Below are positions 47,000-59,002 of a DNA stretch of 64,000 nucleotides, one piece after another; position 1 is the first letter of the stretch, and every line of letters begins with the position of its first letter. The position numbers and the translations under genes are program-made. This DNA is from Solanum dulcamara. Taxonomy: Eukaryota; Streptophyta; Magnoliopsida; Solanales; Solanaceae. The notes under the pieces were generated by a model, which saw only the letters and a list, made by a program, of their open reading frames with translations, made no database searches and was not told the origin of the DNA. The stretch lies in NCBI RefSeq assembly GCF_947179165.1, contig NC_077247.1, forward strand, positions 10,677,501-10,741,500. The letters are read 5' to 3'.

Positions 47000-48440
47000 G
47001 ATCCATAGTTAAGGATGATTCATGATAGGGTGCTTAATGATGAGGATAGGAAGGTAATCTTAGATCTTGAGGGAGTTCCGAGGATGGAGGGTCGTATCTA
47101 TGTTCCTAGAATTAAAGAATTGGTTAGGCTGATTCTGGATGAATTCCACTATTCTAGATATTATATCGATCCTAGTGTAGCAAAAATGTATTGTGATTTG
47201 AGGCAGGACTACTAGAGGTATGAGATTAAGATGGACATTTCAACATTTGTGGCTAGGTGATTGAACTGCTAGTAGGTGAAGCACGAGCCCCAATATCTAT
47301 GTGGTTTGAGCCAATAGCTACACATTCTAGAGTGTAAATAGGAGCAGATAGCGATGGACTTTATGGTAGGCTTTCCATGTACTTTTTGGAGATCTGATCC
47401 TATTTTGGCCATCGTCGATCGATTGACCAAGTCTGCTAACTTTTTTCCTATTCAGACTGCATATATTTCGAATAGGTTAGCCCAGATCTACATCCGAGAG
47501 ATTATCTGTTTGCGTGGTGTGTCATTGTCAATCATTTCAGATCACGGTACTATGTTCACCTCACATTTCTAGAGGTCTATTTAGATAGAGTTGGGTACTA
47601 GGGTTGAGCTCAGCATAGCGTTCCACCCACAGACTAATGACCAGGTAAAACGACTATTCAGGTTCTAAAGGATATGCTATGGGCCTATGTCATTAATTTT
47701 AGGGGTTACTGGGACTAGTTCTTAGCTTTAGTAGAGTTTGCGAATAATAATAACTGCAACTTCAATATTCAAATTATCCTATTTGAGGCGTTATATGGTA
47801 GGATATGTCATTCTCCTGTGGGTTGGTTTGATGTTTTTGAGGTTAGTACATGGGGCACCGACCTATTGCGAGATTCTTTAGATGGTGTTCATGTGATTCA
47901 GGAGTGTCTCCATACTACCTAGAATAGGCAGAAGAGCTATACTAACCAGAAATTATGGCCTTTAGAGTTCCTGGTTAGTGATCGAGTGTTTTTATAGGTG
48001 TCACCTATGAAGGGCATGATGAGGTTCAGGAGGAGGGGCAAGCTTAGTCCCAGGTTCATCAAGCCTATTAAGATCTTGAGATAAATAGGACACGTAGCAT
48101 ATAAGTTATCCTTGCTCTCAACACTTTCTAGTACTCATCAGGTATTCCATGTTTCCATGCTGGGGGCTATGTTCCAGATGAGTCTTACGTGCTTTATTGG
48201 GATTCAGTTCAGTTGGATGAGTCCTTGACTTTTGAGGAGGATACGGTGGCTATTTTTGACAGGCAAGTTAGGAAGTTGAGGACTAAGGAGATTCCATTAG
48301 TGAAGGTCCAGTAGAGGCATTATTTGATCAATCAGGCAACTTGGGGACCAAGCTTGATATCCGGACCCGATATCCTCACCTTTTTAAGCCTTCAGGTACT
48401 TCTTTTGCTTTTACTTTTGAGGATGAAATTCCTTTTAGTA
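47000..48440 (+). pseudogene. Integrase and Pol tail remnant of G
   Basis: The N-terminal zinc-binding region is at 47015-47215 (GRIYVPRIKELVRLILDEFH, then SRYYIDPSVAKMYCDLRQDY). The core follows from 47354 with AMDFMVGFP (first Asp kept), VDRLTKSANFFPI and LSIISDHGTMFTSHF (second Asp kept). In FHPQTNDQVKRLFRF the third catalytic residue is Lys instead of Glu. After frameshifts the tail is found (SPMKGMMRFRRRGKLSPRF at about 48000, and YPHLFKPSGTSFAFTFEDEI at about 48370-48430). Confidence 0.85.
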
Positions 48441-48447
48441 GTGGATG

Positions 48448-48734
48448 TTGTAATGACTATCATGGTCAATTTCATGCTTTAATGAGATTTTACTATTTTA
48501 CCCCTCTCTGTAGTTTCTTTATAGCTTTTATGAGGTGTTGGGATGGGTAGAATGCTTCACGAGGAGGTCAGGTGAGTTTTAAGAGAGTTTAGCCATTTTT
48601 AGGCCTTATGTTTGAAATAGTTGACTTTAGTCAATATTCAAACATTTTGATGTCAGATGAGAATTCTGTCAGCTCCATCAGCCTCAAAAAGGTTATTTTG
48701 GTTTAGTATGATGTTTGGTTCAGGTTTAAGATAA
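48448..48734 (+). repeat. Truncated 3' LTR of G
   Basis: From TGTAATGACTATCATGG the sequence follows 39870-40150 of the 5' LTR (GTTGACTTTAGTCAA..., ATGATGTTTGGTT...). It stops at about 48734, where the RNase H of element H begins. Confidence 0.75.
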
Positions 48735-49200
48735 AGGAGGTGGGTAGAACTCCTCAAGTACTATGACATGAGTGTGTATTATCATCTAGGTAAAGCCAAT
48801 GTGGTTGCCGATGTACTTAGTAGAGTGTCTATAGGAAGTGTGGCCCATGTTGATGAAGGGAAGAGGGAATTGGTGAAAGATGTTTACCACTTAGATAGAT
48901 TAGGGGTGAAGTTGATTGGCACTGATGGTGGTGGAATGGTTGTACATAATGGGTCCGAATCCTTCTTAGTGGAGGATGCCAAATTGAAACAAGACTTTGA
49001 CCCAGCTATTGTTGAATTAAAGAGGTTAGTGAAGGAAAATAAGGTAGAGGTCGTTTTACAAGGGGAAGATGGCGTGCTATACTACGAAGGTCGGTTAAGT
49101 GTTCTTAATGTGGATGGCCTAAGGAATTTGATCTTGATGGAGGCTCATAATTCTACATATTCTATTCATCCTGGTTCGATGAAAATGTACTGAGACTTAA
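48735..49200 (+). pseudogene. RNase H end and integrase N-terminus of H
   Basis: An uninterrupted frame of about 153 codons starts at the truncation point with RRWVELLKYYDMSVYYHLGK, then ANVVADVLSRVSIGSVAHVD. After the linker (GKRELVKDVYHLDRLGVKL) it reads VVLQGEDGVLYYEGRLSVLN and EAHNSTYSIHPGSMKMY, which holds both His of the integrase HHCC motif. It ends at a stop where relatives have Trp/Arg. It is the longest clean coding stretch in the window. Confidence 0.9.
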
Positions 49201-50350
49201 AAGAGTTCTATTGATGGGGTGGCATGAAAAGGGATATAGCAAAGTTCGTGTCTATTGTCCGAATTTCCAACAAGTGAAGGCCGACCATCAAAGGTCGGGT
49301 GGCATAGCCCAAGACATTAAAATCCCTACATGGATATGGGAATATGTGAATATGGATTTTGTAGTGGGTTTGCCTCATACCCAAAAGCTTCATTATTCCA
49401 TTTGGATAATTATTGATAGAATGACTAAGTCAACTCACTTTCTACCAGTCAAGACCTTTTATAGCATCGAGGACTAAGCCAAGTTGTATATTTGGGAGAT
49501 GGTGAGGTTACATGGTGTGCCGTTGTCCATTATTTTGAATTGTGGTACCTTATTCACTTCTCACTTTTGGAGGTCATTTCAAAGGGGCCTCGAAACTAAG
49601 GTAAAGTTAAGCACTGCATTCCACCATCAAACTGATGGGCAAGCCTAAAGGAAGATTCAAACAGTAGAGGATATGTTAAGGGCTTTTGTGTTAAAGTTCA
49701 AAGGGAGTTGGGATGATCGTCTACCACTCATCGAATTTTCCTATAATAATAGCTACCATTCAAGCATCGAGATGTCACCTATTGAGGCTTTATATGGTAG
49801 ATGATGCAAGTCTCCATATGGTTAGTTCGAGGTAGGTGAGATGACCTTGTTGGGCCCTAAATTGGTACTAGATGCTTTGGAAAAGGTGAAAGTTATTACA
49901 GAGAGGTTGAAAATGGCCGAAAGATGTCAAAAGTCCTATTCTGATACTAGGAGAAGTGACGTTGAGTTTAATGTCGATGGTTGGGTATATTTGAAGGTTT
50001 CACCCATGAAGGGTGTAGTTTGATTTGGTAAGAAAGGGAAATTGATCCCTAGGTATGTAGGACCTTATAGAATTTTAAAGCTGGTTGGCAATGTTGCATA
50101 TGAGTTGGAATTACCTTCGGAAATGGCCATGGTTCATCAGGTGTTCCATGTGTTTATGTTGAGGAAATGTGTAAGAGAGATCCTAATTCTATTGTGCCTT
50201 TGGAGATAGTGAATGTTGAAGATTATTTGACCTATGAAGAGGTTCTAGTTGAAATTGTGGACCGACAAATCAAGAGATTTAAGAAAAAAGAAGTTACATC
50301 CATTAGAGTCCTTTGGAGGAATTAGAACGTTGAAAGTTCTACATGGGAAG
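49201..50350 (+). pseudogene. Integrase core, C-terminal domain and Pol tail of H
   Basis: After a frame change: VYCPNFQQVKADHQRSGG (second Cys of the CxxC pair lost), WEYVNMDFVVGLP (first catalytic Asp), DRMTKSTHFLPVKTFYSIED, stop, LSIILNCGTLFTSHFW (second Asp is Asn), FHHQTDGQA-stop-RKIQ (the catalytic Glu codon is a stop), [18 protein letters not shown], then from 49841 LGPKLVLDALEKVKVITERL, VYLKVSPMKGVV, PRYVGPYRILKLVG, YLTYEEVLVEIVDRQIKRF and VLWRN. Two of the three DDE positions are therefore lost. Confidence 0.9.
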
Positions 50351-50576
50351 TGCAATCAGATATGATGCACAAGTGCTTAAGACTCTTATGTTTTAGTTTT
50401 CCAAGTATTCATATGCATGTATATTCATGAAGTTGAATTTTAAAATTTTGTTTTTGTGCTAATGTTTAAAAATTTCATGTTTGATGCATTTCAAGTATCA
50501 TTGTAAATATGTTGGGTTGCAAGTCCTTGTGCCATGTCCTCTTCTATGTTAATGATTCTCATTCGAGGATGAATGT

Positions 50577-50593
50577 TCCCAAGAGGGAGATAT
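50577..50593 (+). promoter_or_regulatory. Polypurine tract of H
   Basis: CCCAAGAGGGAGATAT directly before the LTR start TGTAAAACCCC; preceded by CATTCGAGGATGAATGTT, as in the relatives. Confidence 0.85.
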
Positions 50594-52845
50594 TGTAAAA
50601 CCCCAGAAAATATGAAAGGTCCTAAAACAAGGAACAAAGGATGAAAACTCAGAAAGTTGCATTAATTGTCACCAGGAACTGACCACAAAAGCTATCACGG
50701 GCCGTGGTAAGAACCACGGACCATTGTACAGATTTAGAGACTCATACTTGCAGGTAAAGAACCATGATGGTGGACCACGGACTGTGGTGAGAATCATAGA
50801 CCGTGAAGACCTCTGTGGTGACCGCTCCCCAAGACCCTCAGGAAATGGTCCTAAGGAGAGGTCCATAGATGACCACCATGGGTCGTGGAATCCACCACGG
50901 ACCATGGTGTGTCCTCGTGATGGACACTCTATAAGTCTACTTACAAGACCTACGAAATAGCAAGGTTCCATGGATCGTACAAACTTACATAGACCATGAA
51001 GGGGCTCCATAACTAAACTTTGGAGACTACCCTACAGGCCCTTTCTAAATTATTTTCCTAGTCCCTTACCATGGGCTGTGCTGAGTACCACTGATTGTGA
51101 AGGGTCCTTGTGAAGCTAGTTTAGGCCAGATTGTTAAAGGGGCATTTTAGTCTTTTTCTGTATTTTAATTTGAAATAGTGTCTTTTTGGAGGCTGAATTC
51201 TTCATTCTAAAGGACAAAAATCCTTCCAAGATATCATTCTACACACTTAGGGTCAACACTTACAAATCATCTCCTCTCAAACCCTTTCAAGAACTTCAAG
51301 GCAAAGTTAGGGTTTCATCTCAAGGCATTTCAGGTCTCCATTCCTTCTCAAGTCTTCATTGGGATTTTTCCCCAAGATATGTGGGTTTCATCAATGGGTT
51401 CTTCCATCCATGGACCCCAAATGATTTCCTACTTGATATTACACTTTTCAAATGATGAATTCCCATGGGCTTTTACATGATTACTCGAAATGTATAGATT
51501 ATGATATATTTTATGTTTATTTACATATATTGTCTTTCAATTTCATGAAATAAATGATTTGCTAAAGTGCCTATATGAAGGGTTGAAGGTGGTTTTGTAG
51601 TGTATATGGTGGGTTGCTTTAAAAAGTGTAATTTGATGCATTTCCATCACTCTCATGCATGCAAGAATTCTTTAAATATTTATTTGAAGGTTTTTATGAA
51701 ATGAACCCACCTAGTTTCCTTAGGTTAAAGTAAAGTTGAAATGAAAGGTTTTGACTCCAAATAAAGGTTACGCAGTAAATATTTATTATAAGAGAGTCTT
51801 ATAGTGAAATGATTGAATGATGAAAGGGCTTCTTAGCCAGATCAAATGCATTTATGTGAAAGTAAAATTCTCGCGTTGAATCAAATGAGATGTTTTAATG
51901 AGCTATTCTATAAATGAGGATTTGATGATTAAGTTATACAACGTTTATGCTATTATGATATCTAAATGTATTCCATAGAATTGATATAGCACCGAATGTA
52001 ACATGTAAATGGGGACTTGACCTAAGGGGTCTTTAAGAAAAGTCTCATGATGCATTAACTATGCGCCAACATAGTGGTCCTTGTCAGCTAGTTAGGCTAG
52101 TGGATCCAAGATTAGCCATTAAAGTTAATATTAAAGAATTGATTAAAGTTGATAGAGTTCTACCCAAACATTAGCCTCCCCGTGCCAACGTAAGGGGTTA
52201 TGTTGGATTCCATGTAGTAGCTTGCATGGTCCTAAATGTCAGTTACAGTCATTTTTTCACAAATGCAATGTTTCTTTTAAAGTTTCATAGGATGTTTTCC
52301 TATGCATGCATTCAGTTATGCATATTATTTATAAATGTCTAAATGTTTTTCCTTGTATAGCATGCTCCATACTTAGTACATTCAAAGTAATAACACATAC
52401 TTTTTCCTACATGATATTACCATGTAGGAACCGGCATCACTCCATACTCTCCTCCCCATTGCTATGTTGATTACGTTGAAAGCTACCACTATTTGGTGAG
52501 TTACCATATTTCGGGAACAACACTCCTACCTATCTAGCTTATGTCATGTACTATTGAGTTATTTTTTGTATTTTGACATATATTTTGAGGGTAAGCTTGA
52601 GACATGTCTTAGCCCCCGCCAACTCTTCAATGTAAAAGGTATTGTGGACAAAATATTTGATGTTTAAGATGACTTTGATTCTTATTCGATGTGGAATCGC
52701 TTATTCCCATTACCCCTTATATTTTTGCTACTTTTGACTATCATTACCAATGAAAACCTTAATGAATGCTAAGAGGCTTGGGAGAGGTACCTTCGGGTGG
52801 ATCATTCATCGTGTCACGTCTAGGCCCTAGGCTTGGGTCGTGATA
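50594..52845 (+). repeat. 3' LTR of H (about 2.25 kb)
   Basis: Starts TGTAAAACCCC and ends GGTCGTGATA (terminal CA mutated to TA). The zone 50690-50920 contains repeated CCACGGACC / CCGTGGT palindromic blocks also found in LTR F near 36960-37420. Frames on either strand in this zone are by-products of the repeats. Confidence 0.85.
50690..50920. repeat. CCACGG/CCGTGG inverted-repeat zone in the H LTR
   Basis: Blocks such as GGGCCGTGGTAAGAACCACGG, ACCACGGACTGTGGTGA and CCACCACGGACCATGGTG can pair within themselves or with each other. The corresponding zone of LTR F (36960-37420) keeps the motif but not the exact sequence. Confidence 0.6.
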
Positions 52846-54034
52846 CGATGTAAGGGACACAAAATCATCTTTGTATCTAATAAAAAGTCTTCTTTTAGGA
52901 CTATAAGGAGTCTCCTGAATGAACGGTACAATTCTATCCTAAACTAGCTACGTAGTTTATGGGGTTCCAGTTTTTGTATACTCTTACCTAAATCGGTACA
53001 CAATACTACTATAAAAAAATATAATTTACTATATTCATAACTCAAGTGAGTATATTTACTCAATTAGCTCCTTTGTTCTCTTTTGGACTTAGCAATAAAC
53101 TCAACTCTTCTCAATTTATCTCATCTCTTTAAAAGTAGCTTAATCTAAACTTAAGGATGCTTAAAAGTATAATTTAACTTCTCAATGCAGTCTCAAAAAT
53201 AAATGGTTAAAAATATTTATAGTCATGCTCAAAATAATAATTAAGATACTTCGTAAACTCAACTCCTGCTCAAACTCTTTCTTAATTAAATGATGAAAAT
53301 AATCATTCTTTAACTCAAATAGTGCATAAAGTATTTAATGAAAAACATAGCTAGGGTTCATGTGAATGCAAACATGAATCCATAATCTCAAAAATTCAAC
53401 TCATCAATGTATAATCAAATACAAATACTAGAATTCAATAAGAAGTTGTATAGATACTCAAGAGTTCACTTTATTAGAATTGAAACTCAAACTCAAAACT
53501 CATCTAGATTGTATGAAAATGTAGGGCATGAGTATGAACCTAGTTCTCAACATTAGGATAACCTTACATACAAGAGTATGAAACTATTGGATTGCAAACT
53601 TTGGTGGAGACTTGATTTCCCTAGAGCCTAAGGAAGAAATCTCGCTTTCTTGGAGGAAATCGTTGATCTTAAAATCTTGGTACTCGATCCTGAGAAAATA
53701 AACTTTTTTATGGAGTTCTTAGAGTCGAAGAACCTAAAAAAACCTCGAATAGAAGGCTTCTCTTGATTCTTGATTTTTTTGACTTAAAAGCTTCAGAGTT
53801 CTTGATGGAGAAGAGGAACCCTAGGTTAGGTTTGAGAGAATCTCTTGAGAATAAGAGTTTAGACTGATGATTATGAGGAAAACAACTAGTTAGTTGAATA
53901 AAATACTCCTTCAAAACACCTAAAATGACTTGGAATAGGGCTAAAAGATGTAAGAAGTTTCTAGAAAAAAAACAAGCAAGCTTTCACAGATGGTTTCATC
54001 GTCCCTCAAAATATATACTTGTTGTATAACCAAT
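52846..54034 (-). repeat. AT-rich unclassified sequence, probably a minus-strand LTR relic
   Basis: Ends exactly where the next minus-strand LTR begins. On the minus strand it has a leader-like zone (AGAATCAAGAGAAGCC at about 53755-53770, then CTCAAGAGATTCTC) and long CTCAA-rich stretches. No coding region, PBS or match to the other families in the window was found. The only open frame above 60 codons (53914-53708, minus) matches nothing I know. Confidence 0.35.
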
Positions 54035-55694
54035 TGTCACGACCCAAGTTAGGCCATAGATGTGACACAATGATAGAAATCCTGAGCGACCCCAACCAAG
54101 CCTCTTATCATACATCACATACATAAGGTAAGTAAAGACATCAATCAAAATCATAGCTTGGAAGATAAGTCTCAAAATAGAATCTCAAATAAGGAGAAAA
54201 CTCAAAGCAATGTGTCCGAATAAACAGAGATACATACTCATGATTGTCTAAACATGCCTCTACTAGTGTAGATGAGACTTATGACAAGTTACTAGCTTAC
54301 TAAAACATAAAGGATAGAAAATTATGAATATAATGGAAGAATAATAAGTATCACATCCTCGAAACATGAAGATTCACCAACAATGGGAAATAGGAACTCA
54401 AGCTCTAACCATGAACGGGATATGTGTGATGATAGCCAGACCCTACATTTTGATATAATATTGGCTAGATTATGCATTAGTACATGAATTATACTACGTA
54501 TCAGAGAATATGCATAGTGTATACATCATAGAATGATGCGTATAAAACATGAGATGCTAGAAAAATAATCATATCAAAGTTTAACATTTGAAAACATAAG
54601 TCATAACATGTGGTCAATGCATGAATTAAAATCATCACAAAGGCTCATAAGAAGAAACATTGTTCATTTGTGGGATATAATCTTTAACCGTTATTTAATA
54701 CCATGCGAGCTATAACATGGATCTGATGTTACTTCCACACTGAGAAGAGAGAGGCTAATTTCCAAGGTAAACTCTATGAGAACATCATAAACATTGAGTT
54801 ATTTATGAATCCACTAGCTTGGGCATTAAGACAAACCTACGGCGCAACGAAATTTGGGAATAGAGGTTGCTACTAGAGCTCCCTTGGGTCGCTTCTTGAG
54901 CTTTCAGAGTGAGCCCTACCTCAAAGTACTCTTGGTGCATAGTGAATTTCCCAACACAAATACCTAAATCATAGTCATCGATATTATTAGGAAAGGTTAT
55001 AATAAATACCAATCCACATCATAAAACAGTCATAAGAGTAGATTATTAATATTGTGATTCATACAAGTATGAGAAAATCTTTCATCTTTATGAATCCGTG
55101 AGTAGGTGAGAAAACCTTTCACCTCTTACATCAATGTGTGAGAAAACCTTTCAAAACTATTTATACTTACTTGAAAACATATTTGAAATCATAACTCATC
55201 ATCATCATAACCATTCATAAATCCTTCATCAATCCATGATCATAATTCCATAAATTCATACTTTGAAAATAGCATAATGCATGAATCCATGAAAACTCAC
55301 TTGAAAACATGCAATTTAGCTAGAAACATGTATAATTGAATAATTAACATTGAAATAAATCATAATTGAACTGACCCAATGTACTCTCATGAAAACCCTA
55401 AAATCATTTAATCGAAATTGATTGAAATATGAGGAAATTTTCTTAAGACTCCAAGGATGGAAAGGATCCATGGATGAATTTCCAACAAATTTGAAAGTGA
55501 ATCTTTAACAATAATGGAATTGATGAACTTGAATTTGAGAGACCTAGCTTGAACCTTGAAGAAGAACTTGAGAGGATTCTTTTAGAGAGATGATTTTGTA
55601 AAGAGAGTAGTTAAGGGAATAAGGGGAATTTTAAGGGTTTGTGTAGTTATAGGTTTAGGTATAAGTCCTAAAACATCCTAGTCTAGGGATAAAA
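54035..55694 (-). repeat. Minus-strand family B LTR relic (J1)
   Basis: On the minus strand it ends ACTTGGGTCGTGACA (complement of 54035). Its body follows the B1 LTR (TCACATACATAAGGTAA block; GGGTTT..TGTAGTTATA near 55640 as at 21770). It is cut at 55694 before reaching its start. Confidence 0.7.
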
Positions 55695-55945
55695 TGATAC
55701 GATCTGAGCCTAGGGTCTAGAAATGACACGATGATCAAGAACTCAAAGGATTCCAACCAAGCTATCTTAGCATACATCACATACATAAGGTAAATGACAT
55801 AATGAAATGAAGCAGAAGAACCAACTCAACAATAAAAGTCTAAGGAAGGAATAATACTCAAATCAATGTCCAAAATGGACTACATCGCTTGCACTGTCTA
55901 ATCATGCCTCTAAGTCTATACTTGATGGGGGCTTTAGGATAAGTC
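55695..55945 (-). repeat. Second minus-strand family B LTR end (J2)
   Basis: A further LTR terminus, reading GATCGTATCA on the minus strand, begins at 55695 and repeats the first 250 bases of J1. It is then interrupted by A2 at the spot where B1 reads GGGGGTTTAGGA. Confidence 0.7.
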
Positions 55946-58900
55946 TATTACACCCCACACTCTTGAGCTTGGAATGTCTCTTAAGCTTCTTAGAAGTTAC
56001 TATGTGAGTCATATAGTCTACAAAACTATTAAACAACTCCAAGGAAGGGAGAATGAGACACCCCGTGAGAGGGAAGGTTGGAAATAGAGTCGTGAGAATC
56101 CAGAAAGAGTTGGAGGCCAAGAAATGAGTTGTAGGACTCGGTCTACCTACATAAGCTACTGATTTATAAGTTTTATACACTTGATCTACTTAAGGATATA
56201 CCAATCCTATGGAGAAAGGATTACATGGCTTTTTAAAATAAGACGAGATTACGAACCCACAGAGAAGAGGAGAAGACGACACATGGCAGAAAGAGGTGGT
56301 GCCATGTGGCAGCCTAGAAAGGCGCCATATGGAAGAAGGTGATCCACCTACGTAGGTTTAAGTAGGTGACCCATCTACTTGAAGTGGGCCCCACCAAGGA
56401 CACGTGGTAGACCCTAATTGGTTGCCTAGCTACGTTGGTGCAATAAAGGTTGGACACGTGTCACCCTTAGGGGATAACATGTGTCACCTCCTAAACCCAC
56501 CTATATATGCTGAATATGTGACTAAGGAGTTCATTCCTTATTCAAAATTTCAGCCAAGAGATGAACAAAAGGAAAAAAGGAAACCTAAGCCTAAGAGAGA
56601 GTACTATGGCGGCAACAAAGAAACCAAGGTAAGTTTCAAAGTTTCTCTCCATGAATTACTTACGTACGGTGTTATTTAACCATGGGGAGATGTATATATG
56701 TATATTGCGATGTCTACAGAATCATTTCTTCAGCTGTACACCTAAAAAAGTGAGAAAGGAAAAGAGAAAAATGCTAGGGACACAGGGAGAGGGAGCTACG
56801 GGTTTGCTTCAAGGAAAAGGTAAGGTCCGAGTTTCTTTCTGTGAATTAATTAGTTATGGTGTCCCGTGGTTATATAAGGATGTTTAATAATAACAAATTC
56901 CAATTTGGGGAAGCAAGGAAGTCATACAAATAGTCTACTCACTTTCAGCGCATCTAGAGAAGTTTTGAGGCGCGTCTTGGCGAATTGTGGCCAATTTTGG
57001 GTAAGGTAAGGTTCCTTCTTTCAATTTGAGACTTATGGTGTTTTCATGGAGTATGTTAAACTCCCTATAGGTGGATGTAAATGTGGAAATATCATAGGAA
57101 CGCTTGACGTTCGAAACAAACTATATTATAGTGGTTATAGTTAAATTGTTGTCGAAGTAAAGTGTTGTTCTTGTGAGGTGCTTCTGCAGGGGTGTGGTGT
57201 GTTGTTTCAGGGACAAAATGTGTTCTACAAGGGGTAGGGTTTCTTCTACTTGAAGTCACATGACCCCTCGTTTCATATAATTAAAGGTTCTACAAAATAA
57301 AGGCTAGATACCCTATTTTGGTATCGTAGCTCCGAACGAGTCGTTTGGAGTTTATGTTGTATATTGTTGATATGAACTGATTTAACATATGTTGAAGGTT
57401 GTTTTTGTTTGGATGTATGTATTACGAGTGGAATTATAAATTCGGATAGGGCACATTATAGGGGAGGTGCTTCCCGATTTTCGTAAACTCTTTAACTAGT
57501 TAAGGAACTAGTCGAGAAAGGAAGCAAAGGGTTGATTTCTATGAATACTTATGTGTAGCCTAAGGTGATGGAAAGACAAGAGTTGTTAATACTCGTATCT
57601 CTTTTATGTTACTTAGGTTTAAAGAACGACGAGGTGAACGGGATAAAGAGTAACCCATAAGAGGTATGTGAAGCTTCTCTTGGTATGTTTTTGACATAGG
57701 TATGTAAAGCCTATCTTTTCTCTTTCTTTTGGCATGTCTTAGATGTAGGGTATGGATAATGAAATCTTCGGGGAAACTTCACTCTTAGGTTCTGAATATG
57801 ACTTCAGCAATCTGAATCACTTTCAGATGTTAAGACTTTTAAAGTAGTTAAACTCCTACTCCTCGAGTCTTCTATATAACTGTATAACGATTGATTCGAC
57901 TAAGCTCTTTTTCATAAAAATAAAGGCTCTGAGATAACCAATGATCAGACTACTGTAAGATATTTCATACTGGTATATGTCTAATATATGCAAAACTCTC
58001 CTTTATGTAGTCCATAGTGACATTTATAGGGTATACATCAGATACTTTCTTCCCTAATATCCAGGGATGATTCGCCTGACGACTTCATTGAGTCTCCGTT
58101 AATGATTTAAACTGTGTTTTGTTTCTCACTACTCTACTCGCACATACTGGAACATTTCTTTCATCGACCCCGGGGCTGGGAATAGTTATCGTGCACAATT
58201 CCACTACATTGTTCATCGGGCCCTCACTAGAGGGCCTAGTACGTATGTATATATATGATGATATGATGATGTGTTGTAATAAGGAAGTGATGTTACTACA
58301 GTTAGGATTCACCGGATCCCTGATAGGCCCGTCTACAGTAAAAATTTAAGCATGCATGATTTTACTTCTCCAAGTATAAGTTTCTAATTTGATATTTTAT
58401 CCTCTACTTCTCTATTTCAGATATGCCTCTAGTCGTATTGTGTTATGTTTTACATACTCAGTATATATGTCATACTGAACCCTTCTTTCCTTGGGGGGGG
58501 CTACATTTCATGTCCGTAGGTACAGGTACCGATTTTGGGAGTCCGTCATCTTAGGATCCCGCTGAGCTCAGTTGGAAGAGGCTCCATTGTATCGGAGCCT
58601 AGTTTTTGGCATTAGCCGTTGATATATAGTATTGTTTTGTTATTCAGGGGTACGGCGGGGGCCCTGTCCTGCTATATGTTGTCATTGATATTGTTAGAGG
58701 TCGGCAGACATGTATATGTGGGTTGTGTATATCAGTTTGATTCAACTGGGTCTACATGATGTATGTTATATGTTATTATATTATGGAAGCCTTGTCGTCT
58801 TGCATGCCCTTTCATGTTACGACACAAATAAAAAAGGCTACAGGTTTATAAAAATGTTATCGCCTAATGAGGCTCTGTTACATGATATTGTTTTATTTGC

Positions 58901-58986
58901 AGTTTAATTTGACCACAACTGATAGTTAGGTATACAGAGGGTCCTGGTTGGACCCCAGTCGCGGCCTACGGGGTTGGGTCATGACA
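55946..58986 (+). repeat. 5' LTR of A2 (about 3.04 kb)
   Basis: Ends GGGTTGGGTCATGACA. U3 has CACGTG at 56401-56406 and 56455-56460 and TATATAT at 56512. An ATGGCGGCAACAAAG segment (from 56606) leads to a GTAAGT donor-like site (56629-56634). A diverged copy of this donor and its downstream sequence follows 191 bases later (GTAAGG at 56820). Confidence 0.85.
56395..56520 (+). promoter_or_regulatory. U3 promoter candidate of the A2 LTR
   Basis: CACGTG (56401, 56455), a CAATAAAGG box at about 56442, CATGTG at about 56479 and TATATAT at 56512 keep the order seen in the other family A LTRs. Activity is inferred from arrangement only. Confidence 0.5.
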
Positions 58987-58990
58987 GAAG

Positions 58991-59002
58991 TAGTATCAGA
59001 GT
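58991..59002 (+). promoter_or_regulatory. Primer binding site of A2
   Basis: TAGTATCAGAGT matches the initiator tRNA-Met site TGGTATCAGAGC at 10 of 12 bases, 4 bases after the LTR. Confidence 0.8.

Larger units (their letters stand above)
39620..48734 (+). mobile_element. G: Ty3/gypsy element with 5' LTR, full-order gag-pol relic and truncated 3' LTR
   Basis: Plus-strand order: 5' LTR (39620-42895), PBS (42899-42910), Gag (about 43105-44600), protease (44622-44945), RT (from about 45250, interrupted at 45610-45990), RNase H to about 46820, integrase (about 47000-48060), Pol tail to about 48440, start of the 3' LTR (48448-48734). The 3' LTR is cut by element H. It is the most complete gag-pol layout in the window, but frames are broken throughout. 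Confidence 0.85.
48735..52845 (+). mobile_element. H: 5'-truncated Ty3/gypsy element with 3' LTR
   Basis: Begins abruptly within RNase H, continues through integrase and the Pol tail to about 50350, a polypurine tract (about 50580-50593) and a 3' LTR (50594-52845). 5' LTR, Gag, PR and RT are missing. Its LTR belongs to the same family as solo LTR F. Confidence 0.85.

Noticed and set aside
50669..51010. 113-codon minus-strand frame and its plus-strand partner (50724-50960) in the H LTR
   Set aside because: Both arise from the GC-rich inverted-repeat zone, which is poor in stops. The equivalent zone of LTR F does not keep the frame.
56404..56679. 91-codon frame across the TATA box and donor-like site of the A2 LTR
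   Set aside because: It spans U3 promoter sequence, and the frame is not kept in the other family A LTRs.
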